Shown one piece after another: positions 11,676-25,833 of a stretch of 64,000 nt of DNA; position 1 is the first letter of the stretch; every line of letters begins with the position of its first letter. The notes below the pieces were generated by a model. That model saw nothing but the letters and a program-made list of their open reading frames with translations. It ran no database searches and was not told where the DNA came from. Source of the stretch: Anisakis pegreffii (taxonomy: Eukaryota; Nematoda; Chromadorea; Rhabditida; Anisakidae); NCBI GenBank assembly GCA_035041965.1, contig JAPYMA010000093.1:186001-250000 (forward strand), given 5' to 3'. A program made the position numbers and the translations under genes.

Positions 11676-14600
11676 AATTTCTGCATTATTGTGTTATACG
11701 TGTTGAATTCATGCAGATTTGTTTAGTTCTTACCAATTCAGTTGCTTTTCGGATCGCATAACTCTCGATAAAGCTAACCAGAACGTTGTGAATTCATAAC
11801 TCGTTCATAGTGAATTCCTTTTTAGCATCATTGAAAATTCCTCCAACATACCCATAGGAGAGATTTCAGGCAATTGCTTCGTTGTTTCACAGATCCAGTC
11901 AGTTAATCCTCTGCAAATTTTAGATTTCCTTCTCGTCACCCAAGTGGATATCTTCAAATATCTTTAGTATCCATCCAAATTTCGTGTTTCCACAGTAAAA
12001 ATCAGCAAATCATCAGTAATTATAACTGTATATAATTAAAATCCTGCTCAATGTCAGCATAAGGTATTGATTGAAGATTGTTTTGCATGATGGACGAGCA
12101 ATTGATGTCGATGTTCTTGTGGTGCACTCAATTATTATGTTGTCCAGTTAAGAGTCTCGCTCACTGACCATTACTGACCATTGCCATTTCCGATGACCTC
12201 TCATTGTTATGATTCATTGGGCACCTAGTGCATGATCAATGAATTAACCACCTATCTACCTACGTGATTACCTCCAACGTACCTGTAGGATAAAGGATAT
12301 GCATGGCGTGTTGTATATCCCTTGGATCGTTAACGTCATGATTATATGAGGTTGTTATGCTGTCAATAAACCATAAACCTCATTATGAATCTGCAAATGA
12401 TCATAATGATTCTTTGCTATTATATATTTATACGAACATCCATGCAGCTATCCATTTCTTTACGAAAATCTTCATTGGTTTAGTTATTATTCTTTCGAAT
12501 GCTGCGTTGGTGTGGAATGATTTCGTTTAGCATTGTGTTCATTCTTTTAGACGTTCAACAGTTTAAAATTTAATCCATTGTTACCTCAACATCATTGCCA
12601 TCAATAAAAATTTTGATTTCATATGTTTCATTCGAATTTCATTCGAATTCATGTCCATTTCAATTTATGAAGGAGAAATTCAATGAATTCATTTCGAAGA
12701 ATTTTTGCCGCTTCCTGTAGGTCAATGAACTAGAGGATAGAGCATCATGTCAACGATCATCAATTCGACAGGATTTCCTGTTTCTTTTCCTTTCCAGCAG
12801 AGTAGATTTTTGTAACCGTTTCAGCTGAAGCTTTTCCGATTGAACTGCAAACAGTGATACGGTTCAACGAAACGAACGGTGCTCTCATTCAAGAAGAGTG
12901 ATATAATCTCGGCATAATGACCTTCTTTAGAACAAACTAATTGTGGATCTGCAATGTAAGATCAATCCGAACTTATTTCCTCATAAGTTTGTGGCTTTAG
13001 TCAGAGTGTAACTGTTCCGAAAAGATGAATATTCTTCTGGCTCAAGTAACCGAATTGTTGAGGTTGATAAACGAAACGGAATGTATACGAAGAACCACTC
13101 TAAGCTTTTAGGCGTTCGATTTTAATGTCTACTTGTTTTTTAAGCGCAATGCAGCCACCATTACTGCAATGCGCAACAGTTTCAGTCGTACGACCCGTTA
13201 ATGTCATTGAAATTTGGTCACTATGACAACTCGGATTACTAATTCCGTTTAAGAGTCATGCAAAAATCTAGTTTTCCTGATGAATTGTACTCATGTGGAA
13301 TATTTTCTCAACAGCAGGTTATCTTCGAGGAAATCAATTCATACGTGATCATCACGGCATAAGGCCATATCATCTCATTTCGTCGCCTTAATTGCGACAA
13401 TTAATCTTTTGTGTGTGCCTCCGTTCATTTGAATTCGATCTTTTGATGAGTTTCATCATTCATCGATAAATCATCGCCAATTCTTCGGCAGTTCAATATT
13501 GCTTATAAAATCGAAGGAATGATATTTCTGCTCAATAATATGTTATCTATACTGGGTGTCATTTAAGTTTCCCATCAAAATTTTACCTCTGATGTCGATT
13601 TTGTATCGCCTTCAAATCAGTGATCTTCTGTAGACAATCAAGAAGCGTTCCCTTGTAGGAAAACAATTCAGTCTGATTTTTCCGACTTCAATTCGATTTT
13701 CGAATGCAACTGATAAAGTTTACTCAAGCGAACTGCACTTTTTGCTTGAAACTTTTAGCGACATTCATAAACCTTTCAGAACAAAACTGGAAATTTTTCA
13801 CTCGGTCGTGTTGTGAGCAATTTTAGATATTTGCAAGAAATCGATCGTATGATCAGCAGTCTCAAATGATGGAAGAGATTCATCGAAGCATGAGCTGAAT
13901 GCTGCACATGCATATGCACATACAGGCGACTTGCTATATTCCAGATCCTATTTGCTTTTGAAATTCATTAGAGGTTGTTGGTGTGTGTTACTGTGGACTA
14001 TGATTATTATTGTTGTTGTTATAATTATATTCGTTGTTGATTATTGGACACAAAGAACTGAACGCAGAGCCTGTCACCACTGCTACTATTATATCTCAGA
14101 TAAAACTGAATATCATCTGTCTACTGGTCTTCAGTTATATCATGTATCCTTGCTTCCGAATACAAGGTCATATTTCAAATAATCATTGTTTGAGCCCAAT
14201 CTACTCTGTCCATTGTCCCAGTTTCATTGCCTAAGCAGTTCGTCGTTTGCGATTACAATTGCGCATTTCCTATGAGCATTCAAAAATGAACTGCTGCTTT
14301 TCATTTTCATGTTTCTTTCAACATCTGTCAGAAGCAGCTTGCAGTCTTTTGTGGTCATCGAAAGTCAGTATATATTAGATACGATTGCCCTTATGTTAGC
14401 GTATCTCAGATACAATATCGCCAGCTATGCTGGTTAAGATGTTCAGTGCAAAATACTGCTTAACGTGTTTAATTATGTTAATTAGATTCATTGATTGTAT
14501 TCATTGTGCTGTTCACATTCATTTCGTTGTGCTATTCACATGTTCCACGCTTCAATGTTGTCTGGCCTCTTCGGGCAGCAATCGAACATGGAATGTTCTA

Positions 14601-16140
14601 ATCTGAGACATAGTCAAGCAATACTAATTGTAACCACCAGACAATTTGCTTCTGGAATTCAAATCTTATTCGTTCAATCGATTGTGATAGGACAGCAAGT
14701 ACAACTGTATCATTATGGTATCAAATACGCTACCATTAACAACATTTGTTTCAATTGGTACTCAAGATTGTGCAAATATTAAAGTTTAAAGTTTTCAGAT
14801 GAATCTCGCAACCAATATTAGGCAGGATTATTCATTTACCTACCCCAACATCCTCATTGTGAAGTAATGCAAAAGCAAATCACTTTCTATCCATTTGAAT
14901 TGGAAAGAAATCTTGCTGTGAATTCCTGTATGCACACTTACAATTTGTAATTTCATCCCTCGATTGAAGCATTTTTTAATGACCGAATCGAATCTTTGTA
15001 CGAAAATTTCCCTTATTTGATCGTTTTCGATCTAAAATTTCCTTCGCATTTTCAAATTCATGCAATTGCCCTACATATGCATTCTGGACTCATCCAAAAC
15101 GCGCCTTCTCATCATATTATATCCTACTCGATCAGAGTTAACTCAGCGAAAAGAAACCGGCTTCTTTAATTTGCGAAATCTCATGCTCTTCCGGTTCTTC
15201 GATTCCATTTTTTTCGGTCCATTCCTCCAATATTCTAATCTGAGAGGTAGTCAAGCACTACTAATTGTTTTATTTCCGTATTCTTGCATATTTCCCTCCC
15301 TCCTTCAACGACGATGCACGATTGTTCATCTTCAATTTCAGCGATTATTCTCCAATGGTTAATCAACAAAACGGATTTGCATTTGATCATGCATAGTAAT
15401 CTATTTCAACATCTTTCAGTGCATTCATACTGATTTGCTTTGTTGAGTGAAATTGAATCTATCGCTATTGATCCTCACAGTAATCTGCCGCCCTTGTGAA
15501 CGATTATCAATCGCTGTTCTAAACTGAACTGTAATAGATACTGAGCGATTAAGTAATAGATACTAAGCGATTTATTATGCGATGACAGCAGTCTCATCGT
15601 TTTCAGTTCCTGTTTTTTCGACAACAAAATTCCCATTTGACACTAAACTCTTCTTCCTACTGCAATTCAACCGTTCTTATTAATTATCGTTAACCGTGCT
15701 GTTATGATCTATATTGATCAGTGACAACGATATCAGTCAACTTTGGTTCACGTCTCCAAATTTGCCAACACCGATATTGTCTCATGGGGGATCTCTATTC
15801 AACTTATCATGTTAGAAGATCTTCTAAATCCGAAATGAACATTTCAACCTTAATGCATATTAACTTGTGTTCAAAAGCGTTGCATTGTGTTCCTCTTCGC
15901 GACCTAAATTTCAAATTTATTTCCATTTGAAACGTTACTAAATCTTCCAAGACCAGTAATCCAATGAATTGACTCAAAGCATAATCTAATCGACTGCATG
16001 TTGAAACCAATTGTTGTAAAATCATTCGTTTCGTCATCGTAAGAATGACAATGAAAAGAGAAGGTCATGCAACAGACTGAAACCCTACCACACATACGAT
16101 GAGTACATTTGCATTATTATTACTGATGAAATTGTGTTAG

Positions 16141-16206
16141 TTCGGGTCTTATTATTAATTGTTATTGTTATTATTATTATGATTATTGTTATTACTATTA
16201 TTACCA
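16141..16206 (+). repeat. ATT-rich microsatellite
   Basis: An imperfect ATT/GTT trinucleotide tract. A similar shorter tract lies at about 16690-16735. Confidence 0.8.
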
Positions 16207-17537
16207 ACCTTCTCAATCAAGAAACTTTATTCATTTTGTAATTTCACCTGCATCTTCGTGTAAATAATTGTCTTCATTATGTTCAAACCGATCATGCGTT
16301 TCTTATTCAACAATATGTCTCATGCATTAATGCTTTCTTTTCCAGCGTAAATTTATCTATCACCTCGTTGCGCTGTCACCATTTGTACTTCTTTGTTCAA
16401 AGAATTTGCTTTCTTTAATCAGAACATCAATGAAGCACAATTCATTACTATTGATTAATGTTCGTTGGGTATGAAATGATCACCTTCACAGTTCATTATC
16501 ATCATCGTCATTATCACTGCTATCATCACAGTTATACTGATATTGTCGTTTTCTATTAGTGCTGTTGTTGCTGTTCTTATCAACTTTGTTCTATTTTGGT
16601 AGAACATGCAATTGAAGTTATCAATAAGAGATAGAAAGGGCAAAATTATCAATCACAGGCAAATCTGATGATATTCATCAGTTATCACTGTTGATATTAT
16701 TATTATGATTATCGTTATTATTAATATTATTATCCAATTAGGGAACAATATATATCTCGAGATAATAGTTTGTATGCGATCGATTCAGTGTTAAACTTTT
16801 CTTCAAGTATTGTACTCAAATTCGTTACTGTATTCGTTATGTAAAACTTCTATCATCAATGATTATTTTTGATTTAAGAGAACTGAATGAGTTTGTTTAT
16901 GATAGTTGACGCATCTCGGACGTTATTGGCTCTATGTGTTCATTTGTTTTACGCATGTGATTCGAGCATTTGATAAATTTGAACATCTCTCTGCAAGAGA
17001 ACATGACCGTTGACACTGTTCACATTACGACACATCAAAGGCATATTAAAATTTGTTAAGAATTCATATTGGTGATAATTTTAGTGGTCACGAACTGAAG
17101 TTTCTACTCAAACGAAGTTGCCAGTGTAGAAGAGGATGGTGGCCGGTCTATTGCCAGTACCCACTCGGCAATCCGACAATCAGGTTTTTCATTTTTTGTT
17201 TTTTTGGAAAATTTAATTTTTTTGCAAAATGTTGAGAATTTGATTTGATCGAAGATGCGTTCGTTTGTTTCACTATTTCAAATTCTCTGATAGTAGAGAA
17301 GAGAGTAGCAATGTCATTATTTGTTACGCTTTGTGATGAATTGCGGCTTTTTGTGCGATAGTTTCGAAAGGAATCACTTTTTTTCGAGCAAATTTCCACC
17401 GATCATCGCGATTCATTGCGTCTGATTGGCGTCATTTTTACATCCTCACTATAGTTTTTGCCCAACCCATTCCCCTTTATGGTTCGATGTTTTTTTGCAC
17501 AGTCATTGTCGTAATTTTCTTCCCATAATGCTCAAGA

Positions 17538-20500
17538 ATGATGACCATTGATGATGCGAATGCGGAATGGCGAAGAGATTCAACAAATCCGATAATTGCA
17601 AACGTGAGAAAAGTTGTTCAGAAGCAGCCGATCGCAAATTAGTCGCAGATGATGAGAATTTATTCTGTGACTGATTCATCCAAGAAATTTAACTTGATGA
17701 TCCCTTTCTAATGCCACTTTCACTTCACGTCAAATTGTCATGAGCAGTAGCCTTCAATTTTTTACGATTCATCTCTTGCCCTTTGGTCTGTTGACCTTTC
17801 GTTGGTCTGTTCAGGAGAACTGACTGGAATGTGGTAACACCTTAAAGAGTTACTGATAAATTCGATTTGTTATCAGTTTCGAGTACTGTCAATTGGCCGT
17901 ATTTCTCAAATTCATAAGTAGATGGTGGAACAGTGGAGCGTCTTGAAGGGGACTCTAGAAATCTTAAATATTTTAATTTGTGGAAAATATTTCAGGCGCA
18001 TGCAACATGGCGAGAATCATTAGCCGCATTGTTATGTGTGATACTGTGTGTGACGGTGCTGATATCGGTGTGTACTCTTGGCGTTTATTTGGTCAAAGAT
18101 AAACCGTTATATGAAGAACTGGTGGATTATTTAGACAAAACTATCGCAATTAGTAAAATTAATTATAATCATCAACTGGGATTATATGAACTTTCTGAAA
18201 AGGAGCTTAGCGCACTTGCCGAACAACGAATGGTGAGTTTGTTTTGTAATCGTTATTTGGTATCATTATCGTTTTTATACATTATTATTGTTTTATTATT
18301 GGACTTAGTTATATATTTTCATTAGTGAGATTGTTTTTATCATGTGGAACAATCATTTGTTATTATTTAAATACATATCTCAATACCTCCACGGAAGTTG
18401 TTTTCAAGCGATGTGATCAAATTCGTTGTAATCATTCAATATTCCTAATTACGATTTTTATTTTACGACCTATGTAATCTTCAATATTCCTTGTGTAGTC
18501 TTTAATATTCCTCGTTAAATATTTTAGTTTTTTCACGACTCCGACCTTACCAGACATTATAATTACATTACTTCGATCTCATTTGCTTTTATTACTGTAC
18601 TATCATTTACTGGAAAGCGATCTGTATGACATTTTTTCCATTATTGCAAAGGCATTATAGAATTCGAGTTTTAGTACAAAACGTTATTGTGGATATTCTT
18701 CTTCGCCGATCTTGGATGCTACCTGTTTCTGCTAATCGCTATTCTGGTCTACTTTACGGTGGATATCAGACGTGGAAAAGCTTTCATAATATTCTGGGTG
18801 AGTCGCCGGCTTTGAGCATTCTTTCTTTTGGCTGACTGCAGATCATTAGTCGCTCTATTAATGAAAATTGGTGAAGACTTTCACAAACAATGCATTAAAA
18901 TGTAATTCGAACTTGTTGAACTACTGAATCGCTCGTTGTTTCAGGTACTTTTTGGCTTGGCGTTCGTCTACTGTATAACAGAAATTCATGTGTTTTCTTT
19001 TCTGATGTTCCCGTACTCATCGCTTCTGCCGAACGTTACCGAAAAATTGCTCAACCATGCTATTCCCTATAATCCAGGCGGTCTCACCCAAATGGAACAC
19101 CGTCTCGGTTGTAGTTTTGACCTCAATTTGTATGCTGCTCAACGACGAAAACAAAATCCAAAGGTACGTACGTCAAATGAACGAATCAAATCGCCTTCAA
19201 AATTTTCGTTTCGTTACTCAAAGAAGCGCACTGAATTGCCCTCGTTCACTCAAAATCGCTTTCGAAGCGAACAAGCTTCCCCTGAACATTCCGCCATATT
19301 GAAAATTTTCAGAACACATGTGATCCACTGATATCGTCAAGTTTCCTCAGTAGAGGAGTGCTGTGGATGTTGATGATTTTACGCTTAATCCCGATCGTAA
19401 TTTTCATTATTCTGATTGCGTATAAGTCGCCGATTAGTTCGATAATCGCTTCTGGAATGGAACGACTTAAATCAATGTGTCAACGGGATCAATTCAAGAG
19501 CAGGTATCGAGGACAGCTTTCATCACGTCTATCATCTAAGATTATTTGAACTTAGCTAAATGACAAGGACACAAATCACTTCTGAGCATTTGAACATAAA
19601 CCATCATGAAAGAAATTGAAATTTCCGAGCGATTTCGATAGTGATCAGCAAGCCTGAATTAATCAGAATATGCTAACAGCAATACGCATAAGTTCTTTAA
19701 CATTCGCTCAATAATACTATTACTAATTTGATAATAATTTCGAAAAAAAAGTGTCATTGCTTTCATAATGCTTCTTATCTTACAATGCTTTTTAATGCTA
19801 ACATTTAATCAATTGGCCCACAGTGCAATATTAACATACATATGAGACTGCAACTTACCAACTTCAATAGCGTGATTTCTACACGTTAATTGCTCATCAG
19901 ATCATATTATTACAATGGTGATAGAACAAAATTCTCTGAATGATCAATAGAGAATTTATGGTTTTTGAATGATCTCACAAAAATTATTATCCCAAACTTT
20001 CCATGTTAACCTTACTAATTCCATGTTCGTAATTGTGTTCAGTGCTGTGCTTGAATGCTTCTCTAAAACGTTTCAGATACATCAAGAAGAAAGACTACAA
20101 CAACAACAAGAATAGCAGTTATAAAATTGATTTCACGAATACGGCAAAAACGACTCCGATCAGTGCGCCACCTGCACCTGGATCGCGGTGAGCATTAATA
20201 TCTAATATGGATTAAGGCTTTCTCATATGCTACCCTATCTTACTGCTTGCAGTCAAGCTTGGAACTTGGCTAACGATCGCGCAATAACCCTCTGTATCTA
20301 ATTCTGCGATAATTTTTCATATATTAACGCTTTGAGTTGTACTATCGGCTGTAAAGCTTCTGTTAATTTTTTGGGGAGTTCTATGAAATAATGCGCTCAT
20401 AGTGTGGATTGTGTTCGGGAATGTTGGGCTTAAGCGGAACTGATTCAGAGCTTGGAGTTCTGAATTGATGTGTGAGAGTGTAGGATAACCTATCGATGCA

Positions 20501-21317
20501 GATTTCTTTGTGTCCTACTTATGCTTTAGGTCATTCATGTTAATGCTTTATACCTGCAACATTTTATTGACGATTATTTTATTCTTTGGAAAAATCTCTT
20601 ACAGTCTTACGATTAGTAATGATTTTTAGATCCAATGTTTCGACTCCGTTACCGGCCATGTCACCTGCGGCTATTGATCATAGTATAAGGTAGGCGTCCT
20701 TCTGTCACTCTTAGTATCACTCTTCTAGTTGTTAGTATTCTTCTATTCCCTTTGAGATAATTGAACTTCGATATTATCAGTTTGTGGGATATTGTGGGAC
20801 TTTGTAGTTGTTCTATCGCGAAATTTTCACGTAGTACCCAAACTTGATTGAATTGAACACTTGCTTGGAACCATCTTCGCAAAAACGATTTGCTGTTGGT
20901 TTCATTTGCTCGAATGTTGAAACCTTGACATGGTCCCGGAACGCAAAACCATATCAACGAGCTTGTGAACTTTTTGCATTGAAGAATTTGCATGTTACCC
21001 TTGACCCAGTCAGTGATTTGATCTTCATTCAGTATCTGTCAGCACTGAATTACAACGCAGCGAAGTTGAATGTTTTTTTGGAGTATTGAAATTTTTGACA
21101 CTGTTAAGTCAGTGAAATGTCCAATGATGTGAAACTTTTGAATCCTTTTGTGTCAGTTTATACTCTCTGCGGAGTTGGACCATTGAATGGCGTTTCCTTT
21201 TGCAGTTATAATAACGCGGCCTATTTCGCGACCACTGGAACAGTCGGAGCACCTGGCGTGAATAGCTCTCGTAGTAGTGAGATCTCAAGATGTGACGCTA
21301 TCGACCTTTACAAGTGA
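17538..21317 (+). CDS. Four-pass membrane protein, copy B
   Basis: Exons: 17538-17603 (ATG start), 17996-18232, 18675-18797, 18945-19163, 19313-19503, 20077-20187 and 21206-21317, giving about 352 aa. Intron phases 0,0,0,0,2 equal those of copy A. Membrane segments lie near residues 31-53, 104-128, 143-168 and 231-252. The first loops align (A: LYDLLVEYMNSTEIVS; B: LYEELVDYLDKTIAIS), and the second loops share GC-x-F and a later Cys (NTCDP). The exon at 18675 is open in a frame other than the longest local one. It was chosen because it gives a clean TM2 (FLLIAILVYFTV) and fits both neighbours' phases. If the donor at 20188 is not used, translation stops at 20191 instead. The family and role are unknown; a plasma-membrane or vesicle protein is inferred. 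Confidence 0.8.
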
Positions 21318-21610
21318 GCCTATTTCTAAATGCATTGGATTTGTCTCTTGAGATACAAACATTCAAAGAATTTACCAAGCATACCTTATTGATGAACTCA
21401 TGCATCTATCTTAGTTAATGTCGTCAGCCATGTTCATCTGATCGCAATCTCCGTAGGATATTCTCATGTTGCGGATTAATTTGTGGATTTGAGATGTATT
21501 CGACTTGTTATTTAATCCGTGAATCTGAAGCTGAATTTAATTATATTGAACATCATTCATTATCCGAAATCTTCAACTTTATTCATTTTATTTCAATTTC
21601 TGCGTCGATT

Positions 21611-21672
21611 TCAGTATGTCAGTTTCAGTATGTCAATTCAGTATGTCAATTCAATCGTATGTCAATTTCAGG
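21611..21672 (+). repeat. Short tandem repeat, about 12-14 bp unit
   Basis: Four units around the core GTATGTCA(A/G)TTTCAG follow one another with small length differences. Confidence 0.65.
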
Positions 21673-24562
21673 CCTGCCTTGCATACCAGCAGTAGTATTA
21701 TGTCAGAAGTATGAACTGAAGTGCTATTTATGTATATACATACTCGTGTATGTACGAATCGGATGAGCAACTGATGTACTATGTACTATAAACCTTAAGT
21801 TGTCACATTTTTTGTAAATTTTTTTCACTTGCTCGAAAATTATTGTTTGATTTTGAAATACGTGGAATATTGTGAAAATACGTTGAATATTGTTATGTTG
21901 TTTAAATTTGTTTCTGTTTTCATATTGTGCATCCAAACTGATAAGGCTGATCGTAACAGTTGAAACCCAATGATATCTATCTTACCAGTAGGTATTTGCC
22001 TAAAAATGAGTTATTCAAATTCTTTTCCATAATAATGGCAAGATATCAAACAAAGACGAAAATTCAGAATTGTCCTCAACTCACCAAAGTAGTCGCTCCT
22101 GTTTTTATTCTAAGATATTAATTGATGCACGATAGATCGTATAACATCTTGTGTATGTGACAATATATGTTTCCAAATGTGCATTTGACGTTTTGTTATG
22201 AATATGCATTATGAATATGCAGTTCAGTCTGCATTTATGTACCTATGCAAATATGATAGTTCAAATAAACTGATTTATGGATTGTCACATTTCATTGAAA
22301 ATCTCGAATTGTTTTGCAGAATTTCATTCAAATTCCCAAATCAAATGTTTGATTCGTTGACAAAAAACATCGTCTCTATCTAAGATCTTGCTAACTGGCA
22401 ATGTTTTTGATGCATACGGTTCTATGGTCATTTGGAATAGCTATTGAATTTAAATGTTCCGGTCGGATGATCTATATGAGTGAAATTCGATTAGTCCTGC
22501 AAACTCAGCCAAGATATATGACCTTCTGTGGGTGTACTCATTCGAAAAAAGATGCAAAAAAGTGGAATTGTTGTTGGGGTGTATCGAATCATTATCAGCT
22601 TGACCCAATGCGGTTGATAACTTCGTGAAGGAAGTTGAAATTCTTCACTAATAAAGAATGGAGTGGAGTATTTTGGTAGCGAATCGCACGGTCGCTCGAC
22701 TAGACAATGAAAAATCAATGAATAATGCGACATGACTTGTTCTCATCGCACTGAATTCAAGCTTGTAAGCTGATCAGTGATTAGGATTAATAAGCATTGG
22801 TTTGAATTTTTGTGCCTTCATCAGAATTTTGAATGATCAAGTAATGGCGATCAAACTCTCATGTATTTATTGAGATATGTTTCATTTGTTTCCCAGTTGT
22901 TTTCATCGATTCACGCATCGATTATAAAAATTATTCGAATGATCGTTTCATGGACCGTGTCAGGATTTTATCCATGAACAAATAGTTTCCATTCAAGTGG
23001 AAATATGTGGAAAGATGAGCGATCGAAATCGTTTATGGAAAATTTCTCGTCATAAAACTCGATTTAAATGCATTCCATTAATGCATTCAGTTTTTTTTTG
23101 TTGGTGGAATATTTTATCGCATTGAACAAATGAATAAATGCAAAATAATTCAATTTTTCGCATTTTAAATAGAACTAGAAGTCGCACACATGAATAAATG
23201 TAAACTTCAGTAGCGAAAACTGAATTACAACATGAATCCCGAAGTAAAAATTGCTCACTATCAAGAAATAAGCGTTTAGTTGATGGAAAATCAATGACAG
23301 GTCAATATTAATCATCAAAAACTTAGGCATTGATTCGTTTGCGTTCACAGAAGATTTTGTCGATTATTATTGTTGATGTTGCTGTACGAATGGGTCATTG
23401 ACCATGCGCATCATTATCGTTCACATGCCTTCTTCATTCAAATGTATTCTTTATTCAGATTCATTGTTCACTCGCTCCGTTCTAATTCATTCGTTTCGTC
23501 GCCATTCGACAACTCCTTTCACCACGCCATATGGTTGTTTCGATTTGTAAACCCAATGGATGCTCTGATCGATCTGATTCTGAGTTGATGATTCAATCTT
23601 TGGAATATAAGGTTTCGACGAATTTGTTTTTGTTTTTTAAATTGTATGATTGCGCAGAATCGTTGGGGAACTACTTTTTTGGCTGAGCTTAAGCAAGTTC
23701 ATAACGATTCGATAAAATGATCACTAGTCCATGCTTACTTCTGATTTAACCCTGACAAAAATTTGTTCTAGATCAAACTAGCTTTTTGCTGGTCAAGAGT
23801 TTCTATTCCGTTCAATCTGGAGCCAATTTTGTGACCTTGAAGAGTTTACGCAGTTACGTTTTACGTTTCATTCATTCAAACTGGGATTGTGACTCGAAAC
23901 TGAAAAACGTTCACCCTCTCCAACGTTTAGAAGGAGTATAAGGTTGACTGCGCAGCTGGACTGATTCCGTTCGATTGTATTATTCGTGATTGTGCACATG
24001 CGATTTTGTTCTTCTTGAACAATACGTTGTTATTGACAACGTGACAACGGTCAATTGAAAAAACTGGTCGAGCTGTTTGACCAGAGATGACTTTTTGTTA
24101 AAGGATGTACTAAGGAATCACTTCTTGTTTTTTGTTTCTATGGAATGATCCTCAATAACAATTGATTATTGAGTGGCTTTAAGAAACTTATTCACATCAT
24201 CTTTCCATTCGATTTTTCTTCACTCCAAAATTTTTTTGCTCTGAAACGTAGCAATTAAGATCATGTCTGACGGTGTCAACCATTGCTCGATGTGAATGAT
24301 GCTCAAAGTGCTTCGAATCATTTGATTATGTAAATGAGCCTTTGTCATCCCGTAGTGAATAAAATGGAAATGCTTTATAACACATCAGTGAGATTATTCA
24401 TTTCCTGATTTCCACAACGAATAATTGAACTGTCTATTTTTGCTGTCCATTCACTGCTCACATTCTTAATCATACGAAGGACAATGAGATTCGAACCACT
24501 AGCTCGTATTCAAAAACATCAATAGTACTGGTAAGCTATTCAATTTATCGAAAAAATTCCCC

Positions 24563-24632
24563 CCGTGAAAGAGACTCAAACTCATGAAGTATAATTTACT
24601 ATTGTACTTCATGAGTTCGAGTCTTTTCACGG
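24563..24632. repeat. Long inverted repeat (hairpin)
   Basis: The arm 24563-24591 starts CCGTGAAAGAGACTC and ends CATGAAGTA. It is the reverse complement of 24605-24632, apart from a mismatch or two and a 1-base indel, with a 13-base loop. It may be the remnant of a foldback or MITE element. No clear target duplication was seen. Confidence 0.85.
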
Positions 24633-25796
24633 AAGAAATTCAAAGATACCAGGATCGTAGCCATTTCACACAAAGAGATTCCACACACGAAGATGTTCGC
24701 TCGAAATATTAATAGTGTCATTGTTGATACTCTCGTTTCATCAATACGATTCCTCACACTAAGTCACAATGAAAATTCGCACACCTGACGACGAATCACA
24801 AACATATGATCACATAAATCACATAAATAAGATCACATGAAAACAATTCGTGTTGCTGTTGTTGTTGTTAAATGATCGCTAAGAAATTTCCTATTGCAAT
24901 TATGCAGAAATATTCAAGAAGTATCAGGGTCATTGTTCTCCTAATCGTTTACGAATGAATTGAGGAGAAAGGATCCGAAGACAAATCATTAATGCTCTTA
25001 AGCAAAGTTAGAAAAGTGCACCAACACTTTTTGCTGATACAATCGAGTTGGTTCAGTTTACATCAATGTAACGTCTTCACACTATTGACAGTTGAGAGAA
25101 GTTTTCATCGTTCCAACAATTGATCGCATTGAAAACAACAAACAATGTGAAAAACTATTGCCTCGTCTCACTATTACATAGTTCAAATAATTTTTGGCCG
25201 TTTGTTTTTGCTGTAATCAAAACTTTTCCACTCTAACCTCTCAACATCGCACACAACATTCACTCAAACGATAACGTCTTCAAAGTGTTCATTGAGTTCC
25301 CCAATGGTTGTGCCATTTACTCATATTATTGCCTGCGAAAATGTCTGTACAAAGTCAGTCATTTTCCAATGAATCACTACTAAGATGAAGTGAGAATTGA
25401 GAAAAAATAAATTTTTGAGGAAATTTTCTCTCGTGTCTTGCGATCAAAAGTAACTGAAACTGGTTTTCACGAGCAATTTCATCGTCCTCATTATGACTGC
25501 TCAAGTGATATACTTGACTGATATGCTGTCGAATGGAGTGTTGGAGTTGAGTTCGGCATTGCTTGGGTATATTTCAATTTAGAGGACCTGAAATCTTATT
25601 TTGCTTTCATTGCATAATCATGATTATCATTCTTGTGTCCGTACCATATTCACTGTTGTTTTGTCATCCTTATCATGATCATTTTTATCAATATGGTTTC
25701 ATCATTAGCCATATCATTGCGTTTACCGTTAATATCAATCGCACAATTGTCATTATTATTCATATCGCTGCATTTACTTAGCACTGTTAGAACAAG

Positions 25797-25812
25797 TTTT
25801 TTTTGATCGCAG
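25797..25812 (+). promoter_or_regulatory. Possible trans-splice acceptor
   Basis: A T-run followed by GATCGCAG ends 21 bases before the ATG at 25834. Nematode mRNAs often receive a spliced leader at such a site. There is no coding sequence upstream to cis-splice to, so a spliced-leader site is a reasonable reading, not proven. Confidence 0.35.
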
Positions 25813-25833
25813 GCTAGCTTCGGCTCTCAACGA

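Larger units (their letters stand above)
8884..17537. other. Long intergenic region between the tandem copies
   Basis: I could not assemble any gene here. Open frames are short and lack flanking splice signals or recognisable domains. Contents seen: short TCGTATCAAGATAT repeats near 11575-11670; a related 35-bp sequence, TCTAATCTGAGA followed by TAGTCAAGCA, at about 14597 and 15236; and ATT-rich microsatellite tracts near 16141-16206 and 16690-16735. The 9 kb spacing argues against the two copies sharing an operon. Confidence 0.5.
21318..25833. other. Intergenic, with repeats
   Basis: No supportable exons. It holds a small tandem repeat of CAGTATGTCAATT-like units (about 21611-21672), AT-rich stretches and a near-perfect hairpin at 24563-24632. 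The final bases before 25834 form a T-rich tract ending in GATCGCAG, which may be a trans-splice acceptor for the next gene. Confidence 0.5.

Noticed and set aside
13931..14182. Small Ile/Val-rich open frame
   Set aside because: The hydrophobic run comes from an ATT/GTT microsatellite, not from a convincing membrane helix, and no splice partners exist.
18626..18835. Longest local open frame across exon 3 of copy B
   Set aside because: It cannot be joined to either neighbouring exon in phase. The alternative frame from 18675 fits both neighbours and gives the expected membrane helix.
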